This document shows positions 49,554-59,133 of a stretch of 64,000 bases of DNA, piece after piece. How positions within the stretch are numbered: the stretch's first letter is position 1; every line of letters starts with the position of its first letter. Below the pieces are notes generated by a model. The model saw only the letters and a list, made by a program, of their open reading frames with translations, had not been told where the DNA came from and searched no databases. The stretch covers positions 23,890-87,889 of the forward strand of contig NZ_JAPYKH010000017.1 in NCBI RefSeq assembly GCF_029623345.1, given 5' to 3'. The translations under genes were made by a program, and so were the position numbers. This stretch comes from Sphingomonas phyllosphaerae (GTDB taxonomy: Bacteria; Pseudomonadota; Alphaproteobacteria; Sphingomonadales; Sphingomonadaceae).

Positions 49554-50470
49554 AAGCCCAGACCATCCTGGAGACGATCGGCAACACGCCGCATATCCGG
49601 GTCCGCAAGCTCTTTCCGGGCTCGGAGGTGTGGATCAAGTCCGAGCGCTCCAATCCCGGCGGCTCGATCAAGGACCGGATCGCGCTGGCGATGATCGAGG
49701 CGGCCGAGGCGTCGGGCGCGCTCCAGCCCGGCGGCACGATCGTCGAACCGACCAGCGGCAACACCGGGATTGGCCTCGCCATGGTCGCCGCGGTGAAGGG
49801 CTATAAGCTGATCCTCGTCATGCCCGAGAGCATGAGCCTCGAGCGCCGCCGGCTGATGCTCGCTTATGGCGCGCAATTCGACCTTACCCCGCGCGAGAAG
49901 GGGATGAAGGGCGCGATCGAGCGCGCGCTCGAGCTGGTCGAGCAGACGCCGGGCGCGTGGATGCCGCAGCAGTTCGAGAACCCCGCCAACGTCGACGTCC
50001 ATGTCCGCACCACGTCGCAGGAGATCCTCAACGATTTCCGCGACTCGCCGATCGACGTGATCATCACCGGCGTCGGCACCGGCGGGCACATCACCGGCGT
50101 GGCCGAGACGCTGAAGAAAGAATGGCCCAACCTCAAGGTCTTCGCGGTCGAACCTCAGGCGTCGCCGGTGATCTCCGGCGGTCAGGCCGGGCCGCACCCG
50201 ATCCAGGGCATCGGCGCGGGCTTCATTCCCGCCAACCTCCACACCCAGGCGCTCGACGGCGTGATCGAGGTCGACGCCGCGGTGGCCAAGGACATGGCGC
50301 GCCGCGCCGCGCGCGAAGAGGGCATGCTGGTCGGCATCTCCTCGGGCGCGACGCTCGCCGCGATCCTGCAGAAGTTGCCCGACCTGCCCGACGACGTGCG
50401 CGTGCTCGGCTTCAACTACGATACCGGCGAGCGCTACCTCTCGGTGCCGGACTTCCTGCCGGAGAATTGA
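49550..50470 (+). CDS. cysK: Cysteine synthase A
   Basis: O-acetylserine sulfhydrylase, PLP-dependent. It has 306 residues with the PLP lysine in [25 protein letters not shown] for substrate carboxylate binding, [13 protein letters not shown] for the cofactor phosphate and [10 protein letters not shown] near the C-terminus. The ATG overlaps the MFS gene stop. Confidence 0.95.
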   Translation: MKAQTILETIGNTPHIRVRKLFPGSEVWIKSERSNPGGSIKDRIALAMIEAAEASGALQPGGTIVEPTSGNTGIGLAMVAAVKGYKLILVMPESMSLERRRLMLAYGAQFDLTPREKGMKGAIERALELVEQTPGAWMPQQFENPANVDVHVRTTSQEILNDFRDSPIDVIITGVGTGGHITGVAETLKKEWPNLKVFAVEPQASPVISGGQAGPHPIQGIGAGFIPANLHTQALDGVIEVDAAVAKDMARRAAREEGMLVGISSGATLAAILQKLPDLPDDVRVLGFNYDTGERYLSVPDFLPEN

Positions 50471-50471
50471 G

Positions 50472-51833
50472 CTGAGCGGCATCGGTACGCGGACGGGCGC
50501 GATCCTCGGCGGCATCGCGCTGCTGGCGATCGCGGGCCCGGTGGTGGTGATCCAGCGCGCGCCAGCGGTGCCGCGCGCGATCGCGGCCAAGGTGCGCCCG
50601 CCGCAACGGGTCGCGCCGCCGACCGAGCTGCCGGAGGTCGAGCCCGTAGAGCTGCAGGACCTCACCGCCGAGGAGGCGCGCGCCTATAATGCGGGCATCC
50701 CGTTCGTGCGCGGGCCCAAGCCAGCGGCGCAGCCGTTCCGCTTCGCCGGCGACGCGGCGGCGCTGGCGCGGGCGACCGACTGCCTCGCCGCCGCGGGCTG
50801 GTACGAGGCCGGCGACGATCCGGCGGGACAGCGCGCGGTGGTGCAGGTGGTGCTCAACCGGCTGCGCCACCCCGCTTTCCCCAAGACGGTGTGCGGCGTC
50901 GTCTTCCAGGGCGCGGAGCGCAGCACCGGCTGCCAGTTCACCTTCACCTGCGACGGCGCGCTGGCGCGGCATCCGAGCCCGCCCGCGTGGGACCGTGCGC
51001 GCAAGGTCGCGGCCGACGCGCTGGCGGGCAAGGTCGAGAAGAAGATCGGCTACGCCACGCATTATCACACGGATTGGGTGGTGCCCTATTGGAGCTCCAG
51101 CCTCGACAAGATCGCCGAGGTCCACACCCATTTGTTCTTCCGCTGGACCGGCTGGTGGGGCACGCCTCCCGCGTTCCGCCGCACGGTGTCGAGTGCCGAG
51201 CCGGTCATCGCCGCACTCGCGCCCGTGTCGCCCGCGCACCAGCTCGGCAGCGCGCTGACCGAGGCCGATGCCGCGACCGCCGCGGCGGCGCCGCTGCTGG
51301 CGGGCGCGCCCGGTCCGGCACCGGCGGCGACGTCGCTGCCGGGCGACGACGACGCCTTCGCGATGCTGCTGGGCGGTGACTCGCCGGAGCGCTACGTCGA
51401 CGCCGCGCGCGCGGCATGCGGCGAGCGCGCGCGCTGCAAGTTCATGAGCTGGACCGACCGTGCGCAGCTGCCGGGAAGCGCGACGATGACGCCGCTGCAG
51501 ATCGCGGCGATGTCGTTCAGCTATCTCCGCAACAAGGACGCGGGCATCGAGCGGATGCTGTGGAACTGCAAGGAGTTCCCGCGCACCGGCCCGGGCCTCT
51601 GCATGCGCCGCCAGGCGGTTTCGCAGCTCGCGCCGCCGTCGGGGCCACTGCCAGCGGGGCCGGAGCCGCTCGATGGCGTGCGACGGCGTGAGGGAGCGGG
51701 CGGGAGAGGCCTCTCTCCTTCGGGCACAACCGGTGAATTGCGCCCCGCGCAAGCGCGGTCGGACCGACCTGATGCTAACGCCGCCACGAACGCTACCGGC
51801 ACGCCGAAGCCCCGCCCTCAGCCCCTTCCCTGA
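50472..51833 (+). CDS. SleB-type cell-wall hydrolase with repeat-derived tail
   Basis: The recognised domain (about residues 100-215 from the CTG) matches cell-wall hydrolase SleB: CLAAAGWYEAGDDPAGQRAV, VLNRLRHPAFPKTVCGVVFQG, CQFTFTCDG and ATHYHTDWVVPYWSSSL. The only standard start, GTG at 50541, would cut off a hydrophobic N-terminus (AILGGIALLAIAGPVVVI); a CTG at 50472, 7 nt after GGAG and coupled to cysK, would include it. Both are possible. The last 55 residues or so (from about 51670) are low complexity and read into repeat DNA. Likely a periplasmic peptidoglycan amidase or transglycosylase-type enzyme. Confidence 0.8.
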   Translation: MSGIGTRTGAILGGIALLAIAGPVVVIQRAPAVPRAIAAKVRPPQRVAPPTELPEVEPVELQDLTAEEARAYNAGIPFVRGPKPAAQPFRFAGDAAALARATDCLAAAGWYEAGDDPAGQRAVVQVVLNRLRHPAFPKTVCGVVFQGAERSTGCQFTFTCDGALARHPSPPAWDRARKVAADALAGKVEKKIGYATHYHTDWVVPYWSSSLDKIAEVHTHLFFRWTGWWGTPPAFRRTVSSAEPVIAALAPVSPAHQLGSALTEADAATAAAAPLLAGAPGPAPAATSLPGDDDAFAMLLGGDSPERYVDAARAACGERARCKFMSWTDRAQLPGSATMTPLQIAAMSFSYLRNKDAGIERMLWNCKEFPRTGPGLCMRRQAVSQLAPPSGPLPAGPEPLDGVRRREGAGGRGLSPSGTTGELRPAQARSDRPDANAATNATGTPKPRPQPLP

Positions 51834-52190
51834 AGGCGAGCGCAGCGAGACCGTTAAATCCTCCCCGTTCGCGGGGACGGGGACCGCGCCCGCAGGGCGG
51901 GGTGGAGGGGGGCTCGCCCAGACCGCACCGGCCGGTATGCGTCCCCCCTCGTCAGCGCTGACCCGCTGCCACTGGGGGCGAGATGCTGTGCCCCCGGACA
52001 CCCTCTTGGCTTAACCGGGGCAAGCCAAAGCCCGCACTCCCCACGAGCGGGGAGGATTTCGTCGCATCGGGGTCGCGACGAGCACCGGGCAATACCGCGC
52101 CGCGAACGCACCGACCCGCACGCGGAGTCTCCCGCTCAGCGTTAGCGTGCCGTCAACTCCCGTCCCCGGGGAGGATCTGAGAACCGCTCC
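51680..52190. repeat. Large palindromic repeat region (family B) between convergent genes
   Basis: The region includes the SleB tail and the 358-nt non-coding gap that follows. AAATCCTCCCCG (51856-51867) pairs perfectly with CGGGGAGGATTT (52048-52059), enclosing about 180 nt with further hairpins such as CCCGCAGGGCGGGG. The left end has the family B arrangement in reverse. No gene is supported from 51834 to 52191. Confidence 0.75.
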
Positions 52191-52191
52191 C

Positions 52192-53994
52192 TCACGCCGC
52201 CGCGAACATCTCCGGCGGCAGCGCCATGATCGCCTCGGCGCCGCCCTCGATCTTGCGCCGCAGTGCGCCCGCCTCGGGCAGCACGCGCTCGGCGAAGAAG
52301 CGCGCGGTGACCAGCTTGGCGTCGAGGAAGGCGGCGTCCCCCGCCCCTTCCGCCTTGAGCCGCGCCGCCGCTCCTGCCATGCGCAGCCACATCAGCCCGA
52401 CCGCGACCACGCCGACGAGGTGCATGTACGGCACCGCCCCCGCGCCGACATTGTTGGGGTCCTTCATCCCGTTGGCGAGAAACCACATCGTCGCCGCCTG
52501 CAGCTCGCCTGCGGCCTTCTCCAGCCGCGCGGCCACCTCGGCGGTGGCCGGCTCGGCCTTGCCCGCCGTGATCTCGTCCATCACCAGCTTACCGAACGCC
52601 TGCACCGCGCGGCCGCCGTTGAGCGCGAGCTTGCGCCCGACCAGATCCATCGCCTGGACGCCATTGGTGCCCTCGTAGATCATCGCGATGCGCACATCGC
52701 GGACATACTGCTCCATCCCCCATTCGGCGATATAGCCGTGCCCGCCGTAAACCTGCTGCGCGTTGGTCGCGATCTCATAGCCGCGATCGGTGCCGACACC
52801 CTTGATCACCGGCGTGAGCAACCCGAGCAGGTCGCCCGCCAGCTGGCGCTCGCCCTCGTCGGTGGCGTGATGCTCGAGATCGGCCTGGAGCGCGCCCCAC
52901 AGACACAAAGCGCGCAGCCCCTCGGTCCAGGCCTTGCCCTCCATCAGCATGCGCCGCACGTCGGGGTGGACGAAGAGCGTGTCAGCCTTCTCGCCCGGCT
53001 CGGCCGGCCCGGTCAGCGCGCGGCCCTGGCGGCGATCCTTCGCGTATTGCACCGCGTTCTGATAGGCGGTCTCCGCCACGCCGAGCCCCTGCAGCCCGAC
53101 GCCGAGCCGCGCCGCGTTCATCATGATGAACATCGCGGCGAGCCCCTTCATCTCCTCGCCGACGAGCCAGCCGGTGGCGCCGTCATAGTTCATCACGCAG
53201 GTCGAGTTGGCGTGAATGCCCATCTTGTGCTCGATCGAGCCGCAGGTCACCGCGTTGCGCGCGCCGAGCGAGCCGTCGTCCTCGACCAGCACCTTGGGCA
53301 CCACGAACAGCGAGATGCCCTTGGAGCTGTCGGGCGCGCCAGGCGTCTTCGCCAGCACGAGGTGGATGATATTGTCGGTCAGGTCGTGCTCGCCCGCCGA
53401 GATGAAAATCTTGGTGCCTGTTATCGCATAGCTGCCGTCGGCCTGCGGCTCGGCGCGGGTGCGGATCAGGCCCAGGTCGGTGCCGCACTGCGGTTCGGTC
53501 AGGTTCATCGTGCCGCCCCACTCGCCCGACACCATCTTGGGCAGATACTTCTGCTGCTGCTCGGGGCTGCCCTTCACCACCAGCGCCGCGATCGCGCCGT
53601 GCGCCAGCCCGGGATACATCGCGAACGCCATGTTCGCCGAGATCATATATTCCTGGAAGGCGGTGGAGACGACATGCGGCATTCCCTGCCCGCCGAACGC
53701 CTCGGGCGCGCTCAGCGTGCCCCAGCCCGACTCGACGAACTGCCGGTACGCCTCCTTGAACCCCTTGGGCGTGGTGACGCTGCCGTCCGGATGGCGCGTG
53801 CAGCCCTCCTGGTCGCCCGACTGGTTGAGCGGGAACAGCACCTCGGCGACGAAGCGCCCGCCCTCCTCCAGCACCGCCTCGACCGTGTCGGGCGTGGCGG
53901 CGGCGAAGCCGGGGACGTTGGCGTAGCGGTCGAGCCCGAGCACCTGCTCGAGCACGAAGCGGGTGTCGCGGACGGGGGGAGTGTATTGCGGCAT
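52192..53994 (-). CDS. Acyl-CoA dehydrogenase (long form with C-terminal extension)
   Basis: 600 residues. FAD-dependent acyl-CoA dehydrogenase of the long, bacterial type with an extra C-terminal domain: LTEPQCGTDLGLIRTRA in the middle, EHKMGIHANSTCVMNYDGA, QVYGGHGYIAEWGMEQYVRD and the catalytic-Glu region MIYEGTNGVQAMDLVGRKL. The start MPQYTPPVRD at 53994 fits relatives. It follows the MerR gene with a 4-nt gap, indicating shared control. Chain-length specificity unknown. Confidence 0.93.
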   Translation of the reverse strand: MPQYTPPVRDTRFVLEQVLGLDRYANVPGFAAATPDTVEAVLEEGGRFVAEVLFPLNQSGDQEGCTRHPDGSVTTPKGFKEAYRQFVESGWGTLSAPEAFGGQGMPHVVSTAFQEYMISANMAFAMYPGLAHGAIAALVVKGSPEQQQKYLPKMVSGEWGGTMNLTEPQCGTDLGLIRTRAEPQADGSYAITGTKIFISAGEHDLTDNIIHLVLAKTPGAPDSSKGISLFVVPKVLVEDDGSLGARNAVTCGSIEHKMGIHANSTCVMNYDGATGWLVGEEMKGLAAMFIMMNAARLGVGLQGLGVAETAYQNAVQYAKDRRQGRALTGPAEPGEKADTLFVHPDVRRMLMEGKAWTEGLRALCLWGALQADLEHHATDEGERQLAGDLLGLLTPVIKGVGTDRGYEIATNAQQVYGGHGYIAEWGMEQYVRDVRIAMIYEGTNGVQAMDLVGRKLALNGGRAVQAFGKLVMDEITAGKAEPATAEVAARLEKAAGELQAATMWFLANGMKDPNNVGAGAVPYMHLVGVVAVGLMWLRMAGAAARLKAEGAGDAAFLDAKLVTARFFAERVLPEAGALRRKIEGGAEAIMALPPEMFAAA

Positions 53995-53998
53995 CGTC

Positions 53999-54430
53999 TC
54001 AGCTTTCCTTGGCTTTGCCACCCTCGACCACCGTCAGGAACTCGGCCAGCTCGGTGATCGCGGCGTCGATATCGTGCTTCTGTTGGCGGAGCGCGGCGAT
54101 GCGCTCGCGGCAGCGCTCGATCGCCACCGCGCGCTGCTTCTGCCGGCCGTCGCCGACATCGTAGAGGTCGATCATCTCGCGGATGTCGGCGAGGCTGAAC
54201 CCCACGCGCTTGCCGCGCAGGATCCACGCCAGACGCGCGCGGTCGCGGTGCGAGTAGATCCGCACCATGCCGCGTCGCTCGGGCGCGATCAGCCCCTCGT
54301 CCTCGTAGAAGCGCAGCGCGCGCGGCGTCACGCCGAACTCGGCCGAAAGGTCGGTAATGGTGAAATGATCGCGGTCCGCGCGCGGCGGCACGACGGCATA
54401 AGCGGCAGACGCGTCGAGAAGGTCGCTCAT
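53999..54430 (-). CDS. MerR family regulator
   Basis: 143 residues: a MerR-type winged helix (FTITDLSAEFGVTPRALRFYEDEGLI, then MVRIYSHRDRARLAWILRGK) and a coiled-coil dimer helix (RERIAALRQQKHDIDAAITE). It lacks the metal-binding cysteines of MerR proper and resembles LiuR-type regulators of acyl-CoA/branched-chain degradation, consistent with the downstream acyl-CoA dehydrogenase. Start at 54430. Confidence 0.92.
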   Translation of the reverse strand: MSDLLDASAAYAVVPPRADRDHFTITDLSAEFGVTPRALRFYEDEGLIAPERRGMVRIYSHRDRARLAWILRGKRVGFSLADIREMIDLYDVGDGRQKQRAVAIERCRERIAALRQQKHDIDAAITELAEFLTVVEGGKAKES

Positions 54431-54511
54431 GACCAAGGGGTAGCTTCCCTTTACGTGAACGTCAACTACGCGGCCGGTCGCGGGCGCTGCCATCGGCGAC
54501 GCCGTTCGCTC

Positions 54512-55012
54512 CTATTCGTCCCCGCACAGCAGGCGACCGTCTGCGCCGCGCGTGCGGATCGCCTCCGCAGCCGAGTCGCTCCATCGCTCCAGTCGCAGCC
54601 CCGCCAGCGCGGCGCGTCCCGAACAGCGCGAGTCGCACGCGATCGGCAGCGTGGCCGGGACCACCAGCGCGTCGCCGTCGAACGCCAACGCCACGGCGCA
54701 GCCCGCGCCCAGATCGGCGGCCAGCGTTGCGCCGATCCGACCGACCCCGCGCGCGACGCAGCGCTGCCCCGCGCCATAGTCGACGCTCGCACCGACACGG
54801 ACCGTCCCGTCCGGACGCGGCGCAAGGCAAAGCCGCGCCGCCTCTGCCGCGAAGACGCCGACCGGGCGCGCTCGCGCCGCGGCAGGCACCAGCCCAGCGC
54901 TGGTCGCGGCGCGTTCCAGCGCGGCACCGGCAGGCGGCGAGGAAGGCGTCGGCGTCGCGCGCTCGCAGCCGGCGAGCAGCAGCATTGCCAGCGCGAGCAC
55001 GCGCCGGCTCAC
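54512..55012 (-). CDS. Putative lipoprotein
   Basis: 166 residues from a GTG at 55012 overlapping the hisI stop. A lipoprotein signal ([17 protein letters not shown], lipobox LLAGC near residue 17) is followed by an Ala/Pro-rich segment and a domain with several Cys ([38 protein letters not shown]). I recognise no family. Coupling with hisI may be incidental. Confidence 0.75.
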   Translation of the reverse strand: MSRRVLALAMLLLAGCERATPTPSSPPAGAALERAATSAGLVPAAARARPVGVFAAEAARLCLAPRPDGTVRVGASVDYGAGQRCVARGVGRIGATLAADLGAGCAVALAFDGDALVVPATLPIACDSRCSGRAALAGLRLERWSDSAAEAIRTRGADGRLLCGDE

Positions 55013-55389
55013 GCTGCGGGGCTCAGCGCGCCCTCCGCGCGGTCGTCGCCGAGCGCGACGTCGCGGTAGAAGCAGCTGCGCGCGCCGGTGTGGCAGGCCG
55101 GCCCGGCGGGATCGACGATGAGCCACAAGGCGTCCTGGTCGCAGTCGACGCGCAGCGCGACGACGCGCAGCACGTTGCCCGAGGTCTCCCCCTTCTTCCA
55201 CAGCCGTCCGCGGCTGCGCGAATAGAAGGTGGCCTCGCCGCTGGCGCGCGTGGCGGCGATCGCCGCCGCGTTCATATGCGCCACCATCAAAAGCTCTCCG
55301 CTGGCCCGGTCGGTCACCACCGCGGTGACCAGGCCGGCGGAATCGAATTTGGGCAGGAAGTCGCTGCCGGTCTCGCGCGTGTCGCTCAT
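55009..55389 (-). CDS. hisI: Phosphoribosyl-AMP cyclohydrolase
   Basis: Third step of histidine biosynthesis. It has 126 residues with [40 protein letters not shown] and [21 protein letters not shown], including the zinc cysteines and the DxDxD-type magnesium site (VDCDQDA). Stand-alone form, not fused to HisE. No other his genes lie nearby. Confidence 0.95.
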   Translation of the reverse strand: MSDTRETGSDFLPKFDSAGLVTAVVTDRASGELLMVAHMNAAAIAATRASGEATFYSRSRGRLWKKGETSGNVLRVVALRVDCDQDALWLIVDPAGPACHTGARSCFYRDVALGDDRAEGALSPAA

Positions 55390-55440
55390 GCCGATCGCGT
55401 AGAGCGAGACGCGGCTGGTTTGAAGCCAGCATGTGTGTCG

Positions 55441-55605
55441 TGCTTCGTGCTCCGGCGAAGGTTGGGGCCCAGCTGGTGGAGCCTTTGTGAGGGTAAGCCC
55501 GGCTCTTCCCGCCAGGGTTCTTCCGCGAAGGGTCCGTCGCGAGCGACCCGCTCACGCCACCGCAGCCTTCCCACCTGGGCCCCGGCCTTCGCCGGAACAC
55601 GAGCG
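55441..55605. repeat. Palindromic repeat (family A), full length
   Basis: The left arm 55447-55476 (GTGCTCCGGCGAAGGTTGG then GGCCCAGCTGG) and the right arm 55570-55604 (CCCACCTGGGCCCCGGCC then TTCGCCGGAACACGAGC) are inverted. The right arm carries the closest match to the cobN insert. It occupies the gap between hisI and phrB and contains no supported gene. Confidence 0.85.
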
Positions 55606-55671
55606 TACCGCCGCAGCGTCCGCCCAACCTGGATCAGGAACCAGCCTCGGTGCTGGAACGTAACCCCCGCG

Positions 55672-57012
55672 ATGACCGACCTTTTATGGCTGCGCCAGGA
55701 TCTCCGCCTCCACGACCAGCCCGGCTTGATCGCGGCCGCGCATGGCGGCGCGGTGATCCCCGTCTACGTGCTCGACGACGACGCGCCCGGCGCGTGGAAG
55801 ATCGGCGAGGCGCAGCGCTGGTGGCTGCACCACAGCCTCGCCGCGCTCGCGGCAGCGCTCGAGAAGAAGGGCAGCCGGCTGATCCTCCGGCGCGGCCGGG
55901 CGGCCGACGTCCTGCCCGCGCTGCTCGACGATGCCGGCGCCGAGCGCGTCCATGCCATCCGTCACTATGAGCCATGGTGGCGCGACGCCGAGATGGCGCT
56001 CGGTGACCGGCTCTGCCTGTACGACGGCAATCACCTCACGCGGATCGAGAACGTCACCACCGGGAGCGGGGCGCCGTACCGAATCTACTCGTCCTTCTGG
56101 AAAGGGCTGCAGCCGCACCTGCCGCCCGGGAAGCCGCTCGCTGCGCCGCGCACCATCCCCGCCCCCGACACCTGGCCGCAGAGCGACTCGCTCGCCGACT
56201 GGAACCTGCTGCCGACCGCGCCCGACTGGTCGGGCGGGTTCGACTGGACGCCGGGTGAGGACGAGGCGCTGCGCAAGGTCAAGCAGCTCGCGCTCGACGG
56301 CTATGAAGAACGACGCAACCTGCCGAGCGAGGAGGGCACGTCGCGGCTGTCGCCGCATCTCCATTTCGGCGAGGTGTCGCCGCGCACGGTCTGGCACGCC
56401 ACCGACGGCGCTGACACCACCTTCCGCAAGGAGCTGGCGTGGCGCGATTTCACCGACGGCGTGGTGAGCGCGCTACCCGATTACGCCGACGTCAACGGTC
56501 GCCGCCGCTACGACACGCTGCCGTGGCGCAGCGGCACGGCGGCGGAGCACGACCTGCGCGCATGGCAGCGCGGGCGCACCGGCTATCCGATCGTCGACGC
56601 CGGGATGCGCCAGCTGTGGCAGAGCGGTTGGATGCACAATCGCGTGCGGATGATCACCGCCTCGTTCCTGGTGAAGCACCTGCTGATCGACTGGCGCGAG
56701 GGCGAACGCTGGTTCTGGGACTGCCTGGTCGATGCGGACTATGGCAACAATTCGGTCAACTGGCAGTGGATCGCTGGCACAGGGGTGGACGCCAATATGT
56801 TCGGGCGGATCATGGCGCCGATCGGCCAGTCCGAGAAGTTCGCCGCGGGCGACTATATCCGCCACTGGGTGCCCGAACTCGCGCATCTGCCCGACGCCGC
56901 GATCCACGATCCCGAGGCGGCGGGATGCCGCCCGAACGATTACCCCGCGATGCTGATCGGGCATCGCGAGGCGCGCGAACGCGCGCTGGCGGCGGGCAAA
57001 AAGGTGCGATAG
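55672..57012 (+). CDS. phrB: Deoxyribodipyrimidine photolyase
   Basis: Light-driven repair of cyclobutane pyrimidine dimers with FAD. It has 446 residues. The N-terminal antenna domain begins LLWLRQDLRLHDQPGL; the FAD domain shows TSRLSPHLHFGEVSPR, FRKELAWRDF, TGYPIVDAGMRQLWQSGWMHNRVRM and NSVNWQWIAGTGVDAN, including the Trp and Asn residues typical of CPD photolyases. ATG at 55672 starts the conserved part. Confidence 0.95.
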   Translation: MTDLLWLRQDLRLHDQPGLIAAAHGGAVIPVYVLDDDAPGAWKIGEAQRWWLHHSLAALAAALEKKGSRLILRRGRAADVLPALLDDAGAERVHAIRHYEPWWRDAEMALGDRLCLYDGNHLTRIENVTTGSGAPYRIYSSFWKGLQPHLPPGKPLAAPRTIPAPDTWPQSDSLADWNLLPTAPDWSGGFDWTPGEDEALRKVKQLALDGYEERRNLPSEEGTSRLSPHLHFGEVSPRTVWHATDGADTTFRKELAWRDFTDGVVSALPDYADVNGRRRYDTLPWRSGTAAEHDLRAWQRGRTGYPIVDAGMRQLWQSGWMHNRVRMITASFLVKHLLIDWREGERWFWDCLVDADYGNNSVNWQWIAGTGVDANMFGRIMAPIGQSEKFAAGDYIRHWVPELAHLPDAAIHDPEAAGCRPNDYPAMLIGHREARERALAAGKKVR

Positions 57013-57022
57013 GCGGCGCGGC

Positions 57023-58234
57023 ATGGATGCCGCGACGACCCGCCCTCCCCCCGCCGACCTCGGCAGCCGGATCGTGGCACCGCTGTTCCACCGCATCCTC
57101 GACCGCGTCGACCGCGGCCTGGTGTCGGGCGCGATCGAGGCCGAGCTGCCCGACGGCACGCGGCGATTGCTCGGCGGGCACGAATCGGGGCCCGTCGCGG
57201 CGGTGCGCGTGGTCCGCTGGCGCGCTTTGTGGCGGCTCGTCAGCGCGGGCTCGATCGGCTGGTATGAGGGCTGGGAAGCGGGCGACTGGACCAGCCCCGA
57301 TCCCGTTCCGGTGTTCGACCTGTTCATGCGCAACCGTGCCGCACTGGGCGATGTCGCGCGCGCCAAGCGCGGAGCGAAGCTGGCCGCCCGGTTGTTCCAC
57401 CGTCTGCGCCGCAACGATCGCGGCGGCGCGCGGCGCAACGTGGCGGCGCATTACGATCTCGGCAACGATTTCTACCGTGAATGGCTCGACGAGACGCTGA
57501 CCTATTCGAGCGCGCGCTACGATGCACCGGACGAGCCGCTCGCGCAGGCGCAGCGCCGCAAGCTGGTGGCGATCCTCGCACGCACGGGGGCGAGCGCGGG
57601 CCAGCGCGTGCTCGAGATCGGCTGCGGCTGGGGCTCGTTCGCCGCGACCGCGGCGGCGGCGGGGGTCGGCGTCCATGCGCTGACGCTGTCGACCGAGCAG
57701 CGCGACCATGTCGCCGCGCGCGCGCTGCCCGGCGTGAGCGTGGCGCTGTGCGACTATCGCGACGTCACCGGCGTGTACGACGGAGTCGCCTCGATCGAGA
57801 TGGTCGAGGCGGTCGGCCCGATTTACTGGCCAGCCTATTGCGCGACGCTGGCGCGCGTGCTGCGCCCCGGCGGTCGCGCCGCGCTCCAGCTGATCGCGAT
57901 CGCGGACGACGTATGGGATGCGTATGCCGGCGGGGTCGACTTCATCCAACGCTACATCTTTCCCGGCGGATCGCTGGTGTCGGTCAGCCGCTTTCGGGCG
58001 ATCGCGGCGGCGCACGGGCTGACGTGGCAAGACGAGGACCGGTTCGGGCTCGACTATGCCGAGACGCTGCTCGAGTGGCGCAGTCGCTTCGACCGAGCCG
58101 CCGCGGAGGGCCGCCTGCCTGCGCGGTTCGACGCGCGCTTCCAGCGGCTATGGCGCTATTATCTGATGTACTGCGAGGGCGGGTTCCGCGGCGGCGGCAT
58201 CGACGTGCTTCAGGTCACGCTGGTGAAGGAGTAG
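57023..58234 (+). CDS. Cyclopropane-fatty-acyl-phospholipid synthase family methyltransferase
   Basis: 403 residues. SAM-dependent enzyme of the CFA synthase family acting on unsaturated acyl chains of membrane phospholipids: ARRNVAAHYDLGNDFYREWLD, MTYSxARY-like LTYSSARYD, LEIGCGWGSFA as SAM loop, VEMVEAVG-type SIEMVEAVGPIYW, FIQRYIFPGG and YCEGGFRGG near the C-terminus. It lies 10 nt after phrB. True cyclopropane activity is unproven; other methyl-transfer products are possible. Confidence 0.9.
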   Translation: MDAATTRPPPADLGSRIVAPLFHRILDRVDRGLVSGAIEAELPDGTRRLLGGHESGPVAAVRVVRWRALWRLVSAGSIGWYEGWEAGDWTSPDPVPVFDLFMRNRAALGDVARAKRGAKLAARLFHRLRRNDRGGARRNVAAHYDLGNDFYREWLDETLTYSSARYDAPDEPLAQAQRRKLVAILARTGASAGQRVLEIGCGWGSFAATAAAAGVGVHALTLSTEQRDHVAARALPGVSVALCDYRDVTGVYDGVASIEMVEAVGPIYWPAYCATLARVLRPGGRAALQLIAIADDVWDAYAGGVDFIQRYIFPGGSLVSVSRFRAIAAAHGLTWQDEDRFGLDYAETLLEWRSRFDRAAAEGRLPARFDARFQRLWRYYLMYCEGGFRGGGIDVLQVTLVKE

Positions 58235-58261
58235 CGGTCCGTTGATGCGGCGCCCCCATCC

Positions 58262-58365
58262 ATACCCGTCATCCCGGCCTTGAGCCGGGATGCAAGTCTC
58301 CGCGAAAGCAACGCTTTCGCAAGGTGTGGCGGCATAGATCCCGGCTTAAGCCGGGATGATGAGCA
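58262..58365. repeat. Palindromic repeat (family C) between convergent genes
   Basis: The arms near 58266-58291 (GTCATCCCGGCCTTGAGCCG) and 58338-58360 (GATCCCGGCTTAAGCCGGGA) are each self-complementary and inverted to each other, around a perfect central hairpin GCGAAAGC/GCTTTCGC at 58302-58320. It fills the 186-nt gap between the CFA-type gene and the SDR gene. Confidence 0.85.
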
Positions 58366-58420
58366 GGGCGAACACGACGAGCAGAACCGAGCAGACGAGA
58401 TGGAAGCGAGACGTCGCCGA

Positions 58421-59128
58421 CTAGCCTACCCGCTCGCGATAATTCGCCGCGAACCCCTCGATCGCCAGCGCCGCGATCCGCGCCGCGACCGCCTCGGGCG
58501 GCTTGACCGAGGCCGGGTCCTCGCCCGGATATGCCCGTGCGCGCATCTTGGTCCGCGTCGCGCCCGGATCGAGCACCGCGACGCGCACCTTGCTCACCTC
58601 GGCCATCTCGTCGCCATAGGCCTCGAGCAGGGTCTCGAAGGCCGCCTTGGACGCGCCGTACGCGCCCCAATAGGCCCGCGGCGTGCGCGCCACCGACGAG
58701 GTCACCCCGATCACCCGCGCCCCGGCCGAGCGCCGCAGCATCGGGTCGAACGCCTGGATCATCGCCACCTGCGCGGAGACGTTGAGCGTCAGCACCTGCG
58801 CCAGCTCCTTGGCGTCGATCGCGGGCACCGCGGCGAGCGAGCCCAGCATCGCGGCGTTGAGCACCAGCACGTCGAGTGCCTCCCAGCGCTCGCCGATCGC
58901 GGTAGCGAGCCGCGCGATCGAATCGCTCTGCGCAAGGTCGAGCGGCGCGATCGTCGCCGAACCACCCGCGTCGAAGATCGCCTGCTCGACCTCTTCCAGC
59001 CCGGCGGCGGTGCGCGCGGTGAGGACGACATGCGCCCCCGCCACGCCAAGCGCGATCGCCGTGGCGGCGCCAATCCCTCGGCTCGCGCCGGTGACCAGCG
59101 CGAGCTTGTCCGTCAGTGGCTTGCTCAC
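58421..59128 (-). CDS. Short-chain dehydrogenase/reductase
   Basis: 235 residues of the classical SDR family: cofactor loop TGASRGIGAATAIAL, LVLNAAML (NNAG-like), catalytic Ser in VTSSVARTPRAYW and YGASKAAFE with the Tyr-Lys pair, then LDPGATRTKMR. Substrate unknown. 5 nt downstream of purF in the same direction, so probably cotranscribed. Confidence 0.92.
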   Translation of the reverse strand: MSKPLTDKLALVTGASRGIGAATAIALGVAGAHVVLTARTAAGLEEVEQAIFDAGGSATIAPLDLAQSDSIARLATAIGERWEALDVLVLNAAMLGSLAAVPAIDAKELAQVLTLNVSAQVAMIQAFDPMLRRSAGARVIGVTSSVARTPRAYWGAYGASKAAFETLLEAYGDEMAEVSKVRVAVLDPGATRTKMRARAYPGEDPASVKPPEAVAARIAALAIEGFAANYRERVG

Positions 59129-59133
59129 GTCGC

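Noticed and set aside
52147..54057. 636-codon plus-strand frame opposite the acyl-CoA dehydrogenase
   Set aside because: Antisense shadow with His/Arg/Ala-rich translation and no domain.
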